Both the position numbers and the translations under genes were made by a program. Positions 1-6,534 of a DNA stretch of 9,989 nt are shown here, piece after piece. Under the pieces are notes generated by a model, which was not told the origin of the DNA, ran no database searches, and worked only from the letters and a program-made list of their open reading frames with translations. The stretch is taken from positions 1 to 9,989 of the forward strand of contig DKDF01000026.1 in NCBI GenBank assembly GCA_002451755.1, written 5' to 3'. This DNA comes from Ruminococcaceae bacterium UBA6855 (GTDB taxonomy: Bacteria > Bacillota > Clostridia > Oscillospirales > Acutalibacteraceae). Position 1 is the stretch's first letter. Every line of letters begins with the position of its first letter.

Positions 1-631
1 CCGCCGACTCGGTGACGCTGCCGGAAGAATCCGCGACATATAGCCTGCCGTCGGTCGTTACTATAAGTATTTCATCGCCTTCGGGGGTAAGCTCAAAGCT
101 TTTTACCGACTTCATCAGCTCGGTGAAAGCGGAGGAATCGTCAAGCGAAGAAAATCCGAATCTGCCGTCGGTTGTGAGAAGATATACGCGCTCGCCGGAC
201 GGTCTTGCGCAGAGAATGTTGTCCGCGAATTTTGCGGGTGTACTATAGCTCTTTGATGAAAAAACATATGCCTCTTTGTCATTTGTGATAACTGCGCCGC
301 CGTCGCGGGAGAGCCAGACCGATGCGGCATTGTGTCCGTTGTACAGGCTGACGAACTTGAGCTCGCGCCCGGAGTTATACAGGTTGCGGTATCTTTTAGG
401 ATTTGCGATGCCGAGCGAGCCGTCTGCCGCGTCGTCGAGAGAGCCGTTTATATACACATCGCCGCTTTTTGTTACGATAGCCGTTCGATTAAAACTCTGC
501 GCGGCTGATATTATCTCGTCTTTGCCGTTATATATATGAAGTCCCAAAGTCGAAAAGAAAATCAGATATATTATCGCCAATGCTAAGATAACTGCTGAAA
601 TTGAAATAACTGCAACTTTCTTGCTTTTCAT
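1..631 (-). CDS. Membrane-anchored RCC1-like beta-propeller protein (partial, C-terminus outside window)
   Basis: The reading frame is open from an ATG at 631 down to the left edge, giving the first 210 residues with no stop. Residues 1-5 are basic and about 6-28 are hydrophobic, so this is an N-terminal anchor or uncleaved signal with the rest outside the cell. The external part carries repeated short blade-like motifs: TKSGDVYING (54-63), SRDGGAVITND (108-118), TTDGRFGFS (153-161) and TTDGRLYVAD (192-201), spaced about 40-55 residues apart. That pattern fits RCC1-type or related beta-propeller repeats, which usually serve in binding. The ligand is unknown. A strong AAAGGAG site lies just before the ATG, and a near-consensus promoter lies upstream. 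The fold assignment is inference from the repeats; the reading frame itself is well supported. Confidence 0.8.
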   Translation of the reverse strand, partial: MKSKKVAVISISAVILALAIIYLIFFSTLGLHIYNGKDEIISAAQSFNRTAIVTKSGDVYINGSLDDAADGSLGIANPKRYRNLYNSGRELKFVSLYNGHNAASVWLSRDGGAVITNDKEAYVFSSKSYSTPAKFADNILCARPSGERVYLLTTDGRFGFSSLDDSSAFTELMKSVKSFELTPEGDEILIVTTDGRLYVADSSGSVTESA

Positions 632-666
632 ACTTTAGCTCCTTTCGGGTCACTTATTTTGAGCTA

Positions 667-695
667 AATATAGCATGAAAGATATAATCTGTCAA
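667..695 (-). promoter_or_regulatory. Vegetative promoter of the RCC1-like gene
   Basis: Read on the minus strand there is a perfect -35 TTGACA (690-695), a 17-bp spacer and a -10 TATATT (667-672), preceded by TGC as in extended -10 promoters. It lies about 35 bp upstream of the ATG at 631 and just past the terminator of the mgtC operon, so the RCC1-like gene is probably transcribed on its own. Confidence 0.8.
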
Positions 696-701
696 TATAG
701 A

Positions 702-739
702 AAAACATCCGGCTGAATTTGACTTCAACCGGATGTTTT
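702..739 (-). terminator. Intrinsic terminator of the antiporter-mgtC operon
   Basis: The arms at 702-712 and 729-739 pair over 11 bp (AAAACATCCGG with CCGGATGTTTT). After one C/A mismatch the stem continues with TGAA/TTCA around a 6-nt loop. On the minus strand the stem ends in a run of five U. It starts 10 nt after the stop codon of the MgtC-family gene. Confidence 0.88.
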
Positions 740-748
740 GATGCGTTT

Positions 749-1489
749 TTATCTCATCTCTTCAATATGATATATATATTCGAGCGAGCTCAGCGCTTCG
801 ATTATCTCTTTGTGTGTCTTGTATTTTTTCAGCTCCGCGCTGTTTATCGTTATCGTTATCGTATAGACGCTCAGTCCCGAGCCGACATATGCGAGGTTCG
901 ATTCGATGTCATCTATTCTCAGCCCGAGGCGGCGGATGACCGCGACGAAGTCCTGAAGATATTCGCTGCTCTTGAGCTCGAGGTGGATCTCAAAGTGGTT
1001 CGAGCGGTTCTTGAGGTATATCTCAAGCGACGGGAAGCAGGCGAGGATGCAGAGCAGGAAAACATAGACTATAACAGTCACGGTATAGAGTCCCGCGCCG
1101 ATTATGAATCCGAGGATTCCGCAAGCCCAGAGTCCGGCGGAGGTCGTCAGTCCCTTTATCTGATTGCGGGAGCTGAACAGTATCGAGTTTCCGCTGACCA
1201 TCGCGGTGCCGATTATCGTCGCTGCCGAGAGCACGGGCACGCTGAACGAGTAGCTCGTCATGAGATATATGTCGAGTATCATCGAAACGGTCGAGGCAAA
1301 GGAGATGAGCACGAAGGTGCGCAGTCCTGCCGAGTGACGCTTGCTCGAACGCTCGCAGCCTATGACCGACGCGAATATGACAGCCACCGCTATCCTGAGT
1401 ATTATCGAATATGTGTTGAGTTCCATTGACCATTCGCCGAGCAGACGGGCGATAGGGTCCGAGAGGGCGAATGCGGTTATTCCGTTCAT
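749..1489 (-). CDS. MgtC/SapB-family membrane protein with C-terminal ACT-like domain
   Basis: The product has 246 residues. The N-terminal half (about 25-155) holds several membrane helices with MgtC/SapB family signatures: a Glu-Arg pair followed by AGLRT (ER at 46-47, AGLRT at 54-58), and GLTTSAGLW (113-121) leading into a glycine-rich helix. The usual SGIGFLGAG stretch is diverged to IIGTAMVSGNS (92-102). Residues from about 165 form a soluble domain resembling the ACT-like tail of MgtC proteins. Members are linked to growth in low magnesium, acid tolerance and, in Salmonella, control of the F1Fo ATPase; the biochemical role of this branch is not settled. The ATG overlaps the antiporter stop as ATGA, and an AGGAGG site sits 8 nt upstream inside the antiporter's last codons, so translation is probably coupled. 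The terminator follows 10 nt after the stop. Confidence 0.88.
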   Translation of the reverse strand: MNGITAFALSDPIARLLGEWSMELNTYSIILRIAVAVIFASVIGCERSSKRHSAGLRTFVLISFASTVSMILDIYLMTSYSFSVPVLSAATIIGTAMVSGNSILFSSRNQIKGLTTSAGLWACGILGFIIGAGLYTVTVIVYVFLLCILACFPSLEIYLKNRSNHFEIHLELKSSEYLQDFVAVIRRLGLRIDDIESNLAYVGSGLSVYTITITINSAELKKYKTHKEIIEALSSLEYIYHIEEMR

Positions 1490-2934
1490 CTTCTTCTCCT
1501 CCTGTTCTTTCTGCTTCTGTCCATACTCATGCCCGCGAGCAGATACTGCTCGTCTGCGGCTTCGGAGAATGCCTGCTCGTCTTCGTAGTAGGGGTTCTCG
1601 TGCTTGGGCAGGTCGTTTTGTATCGCCTGGATGCGTTCTATGAGCAGCTCGACCTTACTCTTCTGATGTCCGTCCTCCGCGATTTCGACTATGTCTTCGA
1701 GCTTGTTGGAGTATGACTTCGAGAGGTAGAGCGAGAGCTTCGCGCAGCCGGGGCCTATGAGCTCATACAGGACGCTCGACGCGAGTATTATCGTTTCAAG
1801 CGCACTGCCGGACGCGCCGCCGAGCGTTCGCGCGCCCATCGCGGCGAGACCTATCGCAACGCCCGCCTGCGGGATAAGCGCGAGGCCGAGGTAGTTGCGG
1901 ACGAGGCGGTTTTTCTTTGTTATGAGACAGCCGAGGAATGCGCCGGCGTATTTGCCGATGATTCGCGTGAAGAAGTAGCACACGCCGACAACTATCAGCG
2001 GCACGCGGCCGATTGACGACGAGCTGTCGAAGAGCGCGCTGAGATTGAAGTTGAGTCCCGAACGCACGAAGAACAGCAGGAGTATCGGCGGGCTGAAATA
2101 GTTGAGCTGCTTGAACAGCCGCTCATCGTCCGAAAGGTTGATGTAGACCATGCCCATCGCCATGCAGCCGAGAAGCGGCGAGACATCGAGCAGGGTGCAT
2201 ATTCCGCAGAACGAGAACAGCAGCGCGACGGAGACTATCAGTCTGTTGTCCGTCGAACGCTTCTGAAGCAGGAGCTTCAATATCAGTCCGAACAGGCAGC
2301 CTATAGCGAACACGAGAAGGTTGAGTCCGATGGGCTTCAATACGCTGCCCGCGCTGAAATGACCCGATGCGTTCGCGAGCGCTACGGATATCGCGGCGCT
2401 GTATGCGACGAGTCCGACAACATCGTCGAGCGCAACGACCTGGAGCAGGGTGTCAACAAAGTCGCCCTTTGCGTGGGTCTGGCGTATCGTCATGACCGTT
2501 GACGCGGGCGCGGTTGCCGAGGCGAGCGCGCCGAGCACGAGCGAAAAGTTGATATCCAGCCCGAGAATGAAGAACGACACGATGAAAACGATCACCGACG
2601 CGAGGCACGCTTCGAGCACGGTTATCACAACGACCTTTCCGCCGTTCTTTTTGAGAGTCGAAAAGCGGAAGAACTCGCCGGTGCTGAACGCGATAAACGC
2701 GAGGGCGATGTCATTCAGAAAGTCCATGCCCTCAACGATGTCCTGCGGCACGAGATTCAATGCATACGGTCCGAGCAGGACGCCGGAGAGTATGTACGCC
2801 GTGACATTCGGCAGTCGGAGTCTCTTCGTGATGCGCGTCATCGCAAAGCCCGTTATCAGCATGAGGGCTATCGAGATGATGATTCCTGCGACAGGGGAGG
2901 TGATGTTGAAGGTCTTGTAGAGTGAGTTAATCAA
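1486..2934 (-). CDS. Cation:proton antiporter (CPA2 / Kef-type Na+/H+ exchanger domain)
   Basis: The product has 482 residues, about 400 of them in a series of hydrophobic helices typical of the Na+/H+ exchanger superfamily. Key signatures are an ILSGVLLGP motif (48-56), TAPAST (141-146) and a transport-site-like Asp pair in VVALDDVVGL (D170, D171). A double Asp is associated with electrogenic exchange in the superfamily, but the ion cannot be told from sequence. There is no TrkA-N/RCK domain; the last ~80 residues are charged, cytoplasmic-looking, and end in five arginines. The start is a TTG at 2934-2932: an in-frame stop lies three codons upstream and the next Met is at residue 25, inside the first helix. 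GAGG and AAGGG elements precede it (11 and 3 nt away). It heads an operon with the MgtC-family gene and is divergent from lysR. The leader contains a terminator-like hairpin. Confidence 0.9.
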   Translation of the reverse strand: MINSLYKTFNITSPVAGIIISIALMLITGFAMTRITKRLRLPNVTAYILSGVLLGPYALNLVPQDIVEGMDFLNDIALAFIAFSTGEFFRFSTLKKNGGKVVVITVLEACLASVIVFIVSFFILGLDINFSLVLGALASATAPASTVMTIRQTHAKGDFVDTLLQVVALDDVVGLVAYSAAISVALANASGHFSAGSVLKPIGLNLLVFAIGCLFGLILKLLLQKRSTDNRLIVSVALLFSFCGICTLLDVSPLLGCMAMGMVYINLSDDERLFKQLNYFSPPILLLFFVRSGLNFNLSALFDSSSSIGRVPLIVVGVCYFFTRIIGKYAGAFLGCLITKKNRLVRNYLGLALIPQAGVAIGLAAMGARTLGGASGSALETIILASSVLYELIGPGCAKLSLYLSKSYSNKLEDIVEIAEDGHQKSKVELLIERIQAIQNDLPKHENPYYEDEQAFSEAADEQYLLAGMSMDRSRKNRRRRR

Positions 2935-2966
2935 TTTCCCTTATTCCTCGTTTCCTTTCAGAGAGT

Positions 2967-3008
2967 AAAAAAAGCAACCGCCGGGAGAGCTTTTCCGTCC
3001 GGCGACCG
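2967..3008 (-). terminator. Terminator-like hairpin in the antiporter leader (candidate attenuator)
   Basis: On the minus strand, arms at 3008-2999 and 2984-2975 pair over 10 positions: CGCCGG with CCGGCG, then three G.U wobbles and a closing C-G. One base later comes a run of seven U (2973-2967). The wobbles become C/A mismatches on the plus strand, so the structure belongs to the minus-strand RNA. It ends 33 nt before the TTG start, with no room for a promoter after it, so it should control read-through into the antiporter and mgtC genes. What would relieve termination is not visible. Confidence 0.62.
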
Positions 3009-3010
3009 AT

Positions 3011-3025
3011 AAATTTTGCAAATTT
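3011..3025. promoter_or_regulatory. AT-rich inverted repeat between lysR and the antiporter gene
   Basis: AAATTT, TGC, AAATTT forms a dyad with a 3-nt centre, about 17 bp upstream of the lysR -35. Its position suits an operator for the divergent LysR-type regulator, but centred on the dyad it reads A-N11-T, not the classical LysR T-N11-A. In the minus-strand leader RNA it could also fold as a weak hairpin just ahead of the terminator-like stem. Confidence 0.3.
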
Positions 3026-3041
3026 GTTTTTTTAATATCTC

Positions 3042-3070
3042 TTGTGATTTACTATATAATATGATATACT
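3042..3070 (+). promoter_or_regulatory. Promoter of the lysR-type gene
   Basis: There is a -35 TTGTGA (3042-3047), a 17-bp spacer and a -10 TATACT (3065-3070). The predicted start is near 3077, giving a leader of about 58 nt before the ATG at 3135. The -10 overlaps the candidate divergent antiporter promoter. Confidence 0.6.
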
Positions 3071-3089
3071 CAACCTGTAATAAAATCAA
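3061..3089 (-). promoter_or_regulatory. Candidate promoter of the antiporter-mgtC operon
   Basis: Read on the minus strand: -35 TTGATT (3084-3089), 17-bp spacer, -10 TATCAT (3061-3066). It predicts a start near 3054 and a ~120-nt leader that includes the terminator-like hairpin. Its -10 overlaps that of the lysR promoter on the opposite strand. The match is moderate and the area is AT-rich, so chance matches are possible. Confidence 0.45.
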
Positions 3090-3134
3090 ATTATTTTAAT
3101 TTTGATTTTCAAAAACTTTTTTTATGGTGAGGAT

Positions 3135-4037
3135 ATGTTAGACAATAAAACCGAAACTTTGATAGCAGTTGCGGAGCAGAAAAATTTCACAAGGGCGGCG
3201 GAAGCTCTCTCTCTGACCCAGCCCGCGGTCAGCCATCAGATAAGCCAGCTCGAACAATCCCTCGGCGCGAAGCTGTTCAACCGCAAGAAAGGCGAGCTGA
3301 CATTGACGCAGGAAGGGGAGATTGCGGTTCGCTACGCGCGTATTCTGACTTCGATGGATCAGAAGATGCACATGGAGATAGCGGACTCCAAGCGCAACAT
3401 AAAGAAGCTGCGCATAGGTCTGACCCACACCTCCGAAAGCACATTTGCAACCGAGGTTCTCGCCCGTTACGGCAACGAATATCCAAATGTAAGCATTACT
3501 GTTTTTACAGATACTATAAAAAATCTTTATGATATGCTCGACAATTTTGAGATCGATCTCGCAATAACGGACGGAAAAGTGTCGAATCCGTCGCTCAATT
3601 CCGTCATGATAGATACGGACTATCTCGTGTGCATCATGTCGAACAACAATCCGCTCGCAAAGCACTCGATGATAACTCTGAATGAGCTGCGCCGCGAGAG
3701 GCTTATCCTGCGTCTGCCGACCTCGGCAACGCGAATGCTGTTTGAAGCAACGCTCGAGAGCCACAACGAGTCGATAGACGACTTCAATGTTATCCTCGAA
3801 GTCGATAACGTCACGACGATAAAAGACCTTGTGCAAAAAGACTTCGGCGTGTCTATCCTTGCAAAGAGCGTGTGCCTCAGAGAAGTCCGCAAAAAGAAGC
3901 TGACGATAGTTCCGATAGAAAACCTCAGCATGGCGCGCGAGACGAATATAGTCTATCACAAGAGCTTCGCCCATACCGAGGTGCTCCAGGATATAACCCA
4001 GCTCTACCACGACACGAAAAAGCACTATCTTGTGTGA
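3135..4037 (+). CDS. LysR-family transcriptional regulator
   Basis: The product has 300 residues, the usual size for the family. Residues 2-61 form the winged helix-turn-helix DNA-binding domain, with the typical run NFTRAAEALSLTQPAVSHQI (17-36), then SQLEQSLGAKLFNR (37-50) and the wing LTLTQEGE. Residues from about 91 to 295 form the periplasmic-binding-protein-like effector domain (RIGLTHTSES near its start). The ligand cannot be told. The ATG at 3135 is preferred over an in-frame TTG at 3102 because a GGTGAGG site lies just upstream and the protein then begins as LysR proteins usually do. The gene is divergent from the antiporter-mgtC operon; LysR-type proteins often regulate the divergent neighbour as well as themselves, so that operon is the most likely target. 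It ends before a shared bidirectional terminator. Confidence 0.93.
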   Translation: MLDNKTETLIAVAEQKNFTRAAEALSLTQPAVSHQISQLEQSLGAKLFNRKKGELTLTQEGEIAVRYARILTSMDQKMHMEIADSKRNIKKLRIGLTHTSESTFATEVLARYGNEYPNVSITVFTDTIKNLYDMLDNFEIDLAITDGKVSNPSLNSVMIDTDYLVCIMSNNNPLAKHSMITLNELRRERLILRLPTSATRMLFEATLESHNESIDDFNVILEVDNVTTIKDLVQKDFGVSILAKSVCLREVRKKKLTIVPIENLSMARETNIVYHKSFAHTEVLQDITQLYHDTKKHYLV

Positions 4038-4088
4038 ACATAAATCGTGCACTGTGCAGTGCTGTATTATATATTTCAAGCGCAAATA

Positions 4089-4129
4089 AAACGCCGCCGG
4101 TAAGCTTTTATGCTGTGCCGGCGGCGTTT
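4089..4129. terminator. Bidirectional terminator between lysR and the DUF3048 gene
   Basis: A perfect 12-bp stem (AAACGCCGCCGG at 4089-4100 with CCGGCGGCGTTT at 4118-4129) encloses a 17-nt loop. It is followed by a T-rich stretch on the plus strand and by TTTTATTT on the minus strand. It lies between two convergent genes, 51 nt after the lysR stop and 16 nt after the stop of the other gene, and probably serves both. Confidence 0.88.
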
Positions 4130-4145
4130 GAGTTTATATTTGATT

Positions 4146-5243
4146 TTATGCTATGACTGTGCTTGCCTGCTTGTCGGTGGGGACAAGACCGATGTAGCTC
4201 TGACCGGGGTTGAGCTTGAGCTCGGTGCCATCAGACGAATAGAGGGTGAGCATATCGTCCGGACCGCCCTTTTTCCAGGTTATGTTCTCATATGCGCCGT
4301 TCGAGAGATAAACGCCGCTGCCGCCAGTCAGATCCATGTCAACGCAGCCGGAGGAGTCGCCCATGAGCGAGACCGGGCAGTAGAGAATGATGACATTTTT
4401 GACCGCCATCTGCTTGCCGTCCGCATCGGTCATCGGCGCGCCGTTGATGTCGTTGAGATAGAGCCCGTCCTGCGCCGAATAAGTAAATGAATGGTTGCAG
4501 TATGACGAGAAAACTATGTCTATTCTCGAGCATGCGCCGCCGGCGGGAGTGCGCGGCGAGTTCTCGGAAACAAACGCAAAGGGATTCTGATAGCCGGATT
4601 TGATATCGCGGCGGATGTCGAGCTTCGTAAGACCCTTGTCTATTGCCTCGCGGGTCGTGTATCCGCGGTGCTCGATGGCTACATTCGTGCGCTCCTTGTC
4701 GCGGAAGAAATATTTGCCGAGATATGAACGTCCGTCGAGGTCGTCAACATTGCGCTCGCTTATCGCCGAATAGGCGTATTTGCTGCCGCCCCAGTGGACA
4801 AATATTGCATCAAGTCCCTCGGATATCTCGACGAAGTCGTGCCTTGCGCTTCTGAGCGAGCCGACCTTGTCGGGAATCTTGTTTATATCGGAATAGAGCC
4901 AGAGCATTCTCGTTATGCCCGCCTCGGTCACGCCCTCAAACACGATGTCGGGGGTGCAGAGACCCCACTGCGGGCGAGCGGGCTTTGAGTTGTTGACAAC
5001 TATCGCTATCGGGCGTTTGCCCTGTGCCTTGAAGCCGGAGAGCCCGGTCAGCGGGTCGATGTCCGCCGCTTCGAGTGACTGTGATGCGGATTCGCCGCTC
5101 GTACTGTCCGAGTCCGGATTTTTCTTGCCGCCGGAGCATTTGACGGCAATCAGGACGATCATTACGATGAGCAGTAATACAGCCGCGATGAGAATGTAAA
5201 GTCTCGAATTGTTTTTCTTCTTCTTTTTCTGCTGAGCTGACAT
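4146..5243 (-). CDS. DUF3048 domain protein (YerB-like), membrane-anchored and extracellular
   Basis: The product has 365 residues. A Lys-rich start (K6-K10) and a single hydrophobic helix (about 15-34) anchor it, followed by a Ser/Asp-rich linker (40-60). The remainder matches the DUF3048 pattern: DPLTGLSG (63-70), RPIAIVVNNS (77-86), ARPQWGL (89-95), PDIVFEGVTEAGITR (98-112), VGSLRSAR (127-134) and AIFVHWGGS (146-154), with the C-terminal subdomain from about 225. The family includes Bacillus subtilis YerB, reported to be connected with the PcrA helicase, but its biochemical role is unknown. C36 follows the helix, yet AVKC is a poor lipobox, so a transmembrane anchor is more likely than a lipid anchor. 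An AACGAGG site lies 10 nt before the ATG, and the gene has its own promoter, divergent from serC. Confidence 0.9.
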   Translation of the reverse strand: MSAQQKKKKKNNSRLYILIAAVLLLIVMIVLIAVKCSGGKKNPDSDSTSGESASQSLEAADIDPLTGLSGFKAQGKRPIAIVVNNSKPARPQWGLCTPDIVFEGVTEAGITRMLWLYSDINKIPDKVGSLRSARHDFVEISEGLDAIFVHWGGSKYAYSAISERNVDDLDGRSYLGKYFFRDKERTNVAIEHRGYTTREAIDKGLTKLDIRRDIKSGYQNPFAFVSENSPRTPAGGACSRIDIVFSSYCNHSFTYSAQDGLYLNDINGAPMTDADGKQMAVKNVIILYCPVSLMGDSSGCVDMDLTGGSGVYLSNGAYENITWKKGGPDDMLTLYSSDGTELKLNPGQSYIGLVPTDKQASTVIA

Positions 5244-5286
5244 TTTGAAAATACCTCGTTATCTGATGGATTTTTCTGTCATATTA

Positions 5287-5315
5287 ATTATACATTTGGA
5301 AGCCATATTTTTCAA
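5287..5315 (-). promoter_or_regulatory. Promoter of the DUF3048 gene
   Basis: On the minus strand: -35 TTGAAA (5310-5315), 17-bp spacer, consensus -10 TATAAT (5287-5292). The predicted start near 5280 leaves a leader of about 37 nt. Its -35 is 19 bp from the -35 of the divergent serC promoter. Confidence 0.72.
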
Positions 5316-5334
5316 CAGTAAAGCTCCGATTTTA

Positions 5335-5364
5335 TTGACTTATCTTTTTACTATGCTATATAAT
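5335..5364 (+). promoter_or_regulatory. Promoter of serC-serA
   Basis: A -35 TTGACT (5335-5340) is followed after 18 bp by a consensus -10 TATAAT (5359-5364). Alternatively, a 16-bp spacer leads to TATATA (5357-5362) preceded by TGC as in an extended -10. The start would be near 5371, at the foot of the first leader hairpin. Confidence 0.75.
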
Positions 5365-5369
5365 GGTAA

Positions 5370-5421
5370 AAAGCCGGTATTTTTATCGGCTTTGGCGCGG
5401 AATAATTTTAAATTGCGCGCC
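5370..5421 (+). promoter_or_regulatory. Two abutting hairpins in the serC leader
   Basis: Hairpin 1 pairs AAAGCCG (5370-5376) with CGGCTTT (5387-5393), 7 bp, extendable by a G.U. Hairpin 2 pairs GGCGCG (5394-5399) with CGCGCC (5416-5421), 6 bp with an AU-rich 16-nt loop. No unpaired base separates them, and the AAAAGGAGG ribosome binding site (5424-5432) starts two bases after the second. No U tract follows either stem, so these are not terminators. They may stabilise the mRNA or affect initiation; no known riboswitch class is recognised. Confidence 0.45.
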
Positions 5422-5441
5422 GGAAAAGGAGGTAAACCAAG

Positions 5442-6521
5442 ATGGCAAGAGTATTCAATTTTTCAGCAGGTCCCTCGATGCTGCCCGAGAGCGTTCTCAG
5501 CCGCGCAGCTGCGGAGATAATGGACTATCACGGAAGCGGTCAGTCCGTTATGGAGATGTCGCACCGCTCGAAGGTCTTTGAGGGAATCATGGACGAGGCG
5601 CAGAATCTGTTCAGATCGGTACTTTCAGTGCCCGATAATTATGATATACTGTTCCTCCAGGGAGGAGCTTCGACCCAGTTCGCCGCGATTCCGCTCAATC
5701 TTTTGAACGGCAGCGGAAAGGCTGATTATATGCTCACCGGTCAGTTCTCGACCAAGGCATATAAAGAAGCCTGCAAATACGGCGATATCAGAGTTGTCGC
5801 GTCCTCGAAGGATAAGACTTTCTCTTATATTCCCGAGGTCACCCGCGAGGATTTTGATCCCGAGGCGGACTATGCCTATATATGCCTGAACAACACGATT
5901 TACGGCACGAAGTTCCCGTATATCCCCGACACAGGCGATGTGCCGCTCGTTGCGGATGTCTCGTCGTGCTTCCTCTCGGAGCCGCTCGATGTCTCGAAGT
6001 TCGGTATCGTCTACGGCGGCGCGCAGAAGAATGTCGCCCCCGCAGGACTGACTATTGTTATAGTGCGCAAGGATCTTATCGGCAAGGCGCGCGACATCAC
6101 ACCTGCGATGCTCGACTACAAGAATATGGCGGACAACGACTCGATGTATAACACGCCGCCCTGCTGGTCGATATATATGTGCAAATTAGTGCTCGAGTGG
6201 ATAGAAAAGCTCGGCGGACTTGAGGAGATGAAGAAGAGAAACGAAGCGAAGGCAAAGATTCTCTACGATTTCATCGATTCGAGCAAGATGTTCTCGAACC
6301 CCGTCAGGCACTGCGACCGCTCGCTGATGAATGTGACTTTTGTCACCGAGAGCGATGAGCTCAACGCGAAGTTTGTCTCCGAGGCGGCAGAGGCGGGATT
6401 TGTCAACCTCAAGGGGCACCGTTCGGTCGGCGGAATGCGCGCGTCTATCTACAACGCCATGCCGGTCGAGGGAGTCGAGCAGCTTGTTGACTTCATGAAG
6501 GAGTTCGAGAAGAACAACTGA
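5442..6521 (+). CDS. serC: Phosphoserine aminotransferase
   Basis: This PLP enzyme converts 3-phosphohydroxypyruvate and glutamate to O-phosphoserine and 2-oxoglutarate, the second step of serine synthesis in the cytosol. The 359 residues are full length for the family. The start VFNFSAGPSMLPESVL (4-19), EMSHRSKVF (38-46), FLQGGASTQF (71-80) and ADVSSCF (171-177) are SerC hallmarks. GGAQKNVAPAGL (192-203) carries the PLP-binding lysine K196, and the C-terminal HRSVGGMRASIYNAMP is a conserved substrate and phosphate-binding segment. An AAAAGGAGG site precedes the ATG by 9 nt. serA follows 13 nt after the stop, so the two form an operon. A phosphoserine phosphatase gene (serB) is not in the window. 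Confidence 0.97.
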   Translation: MARVFNFSAGPSMLPESVLSRAAAEIMDYHGSGQSVMEMSHRSKVFEGIMDEAQNLFRSVLSVPDNYDILFLQGGASTQFAAIPLNLLNGSGKADYMLTGQFSTKAYKEACKYGDIRVVASSKDKTFSYIPEVTREDFDPEADYAYICLNNTIYGTKFPYIPDTGDVPLVADVSSCFLSEPLDVSKFGIVYGGAQKNVAPAGLTIVIVRKDLIGKARDITPAMLDYKNMADNDSMYNTPPCWSIYMCKLVLEWIEKLGGLEEMKKRNEAKAKILYDFIDSSKMFSNPVRHCDRSLMNVTFVTESDELNAKFVSEAAEAGFVNLKGHRSVGGMRASIYNAMPVEGVEQLVDFMKEFEKNN

Positions 6522-6534
6522 GGGGGAGAGGCTG

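Noticed and set aside
719..1429. Long plus-strand open frame (236 codons) opposite the MgtC-family gene
   Set aside because: It lies antisense to a gene with clear family signatures, its product is rich in charged residues with no recognisable domain, and no ribosome binding site precedes it. It is a shadow created by codon bias.
3011..3025. Classical LysR T-N11-A box
   Set aside because: Centred on the dyad the outer pair is A-N11-T. An off-centre T-N11-A exists but is expected by chance in such AT-rich DNA, so only a low-confidence dyad is reported.
3102..3134. Upstream TTG start for lysR, adding 11 residues
   Set aside because: No ribosome binding site precedes it, the extra residues are not typical of LysR proteins, and GGTGAGG directly precedes the ATG at 3135.
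4049..4062. Palindrome GCACTGTGCAGTGC after lysR
   Set aside because: It has a 2-nt centre and cannot form an RNA hairpin as drawn. It sits between a stop codon and a terminator where an operator would be unexpected. Probably chance.
3138..4085. Minus-strand open frame (315 codons) covering the whole lysR gene
   Set aside because: The sense frame is an unmistakable LysR protein. The antisense product is His/Arg/Tyr-rich and matches nothing known to me. It would also begin inside the terminator region.
5244..5441. T-box or serine/glycine riboswitch before serC
   Set aside because: The leader is only about 70 nt, has no T-box consensus (TGGNACCGCG), no glycine-aptamer core and no terminator stem.
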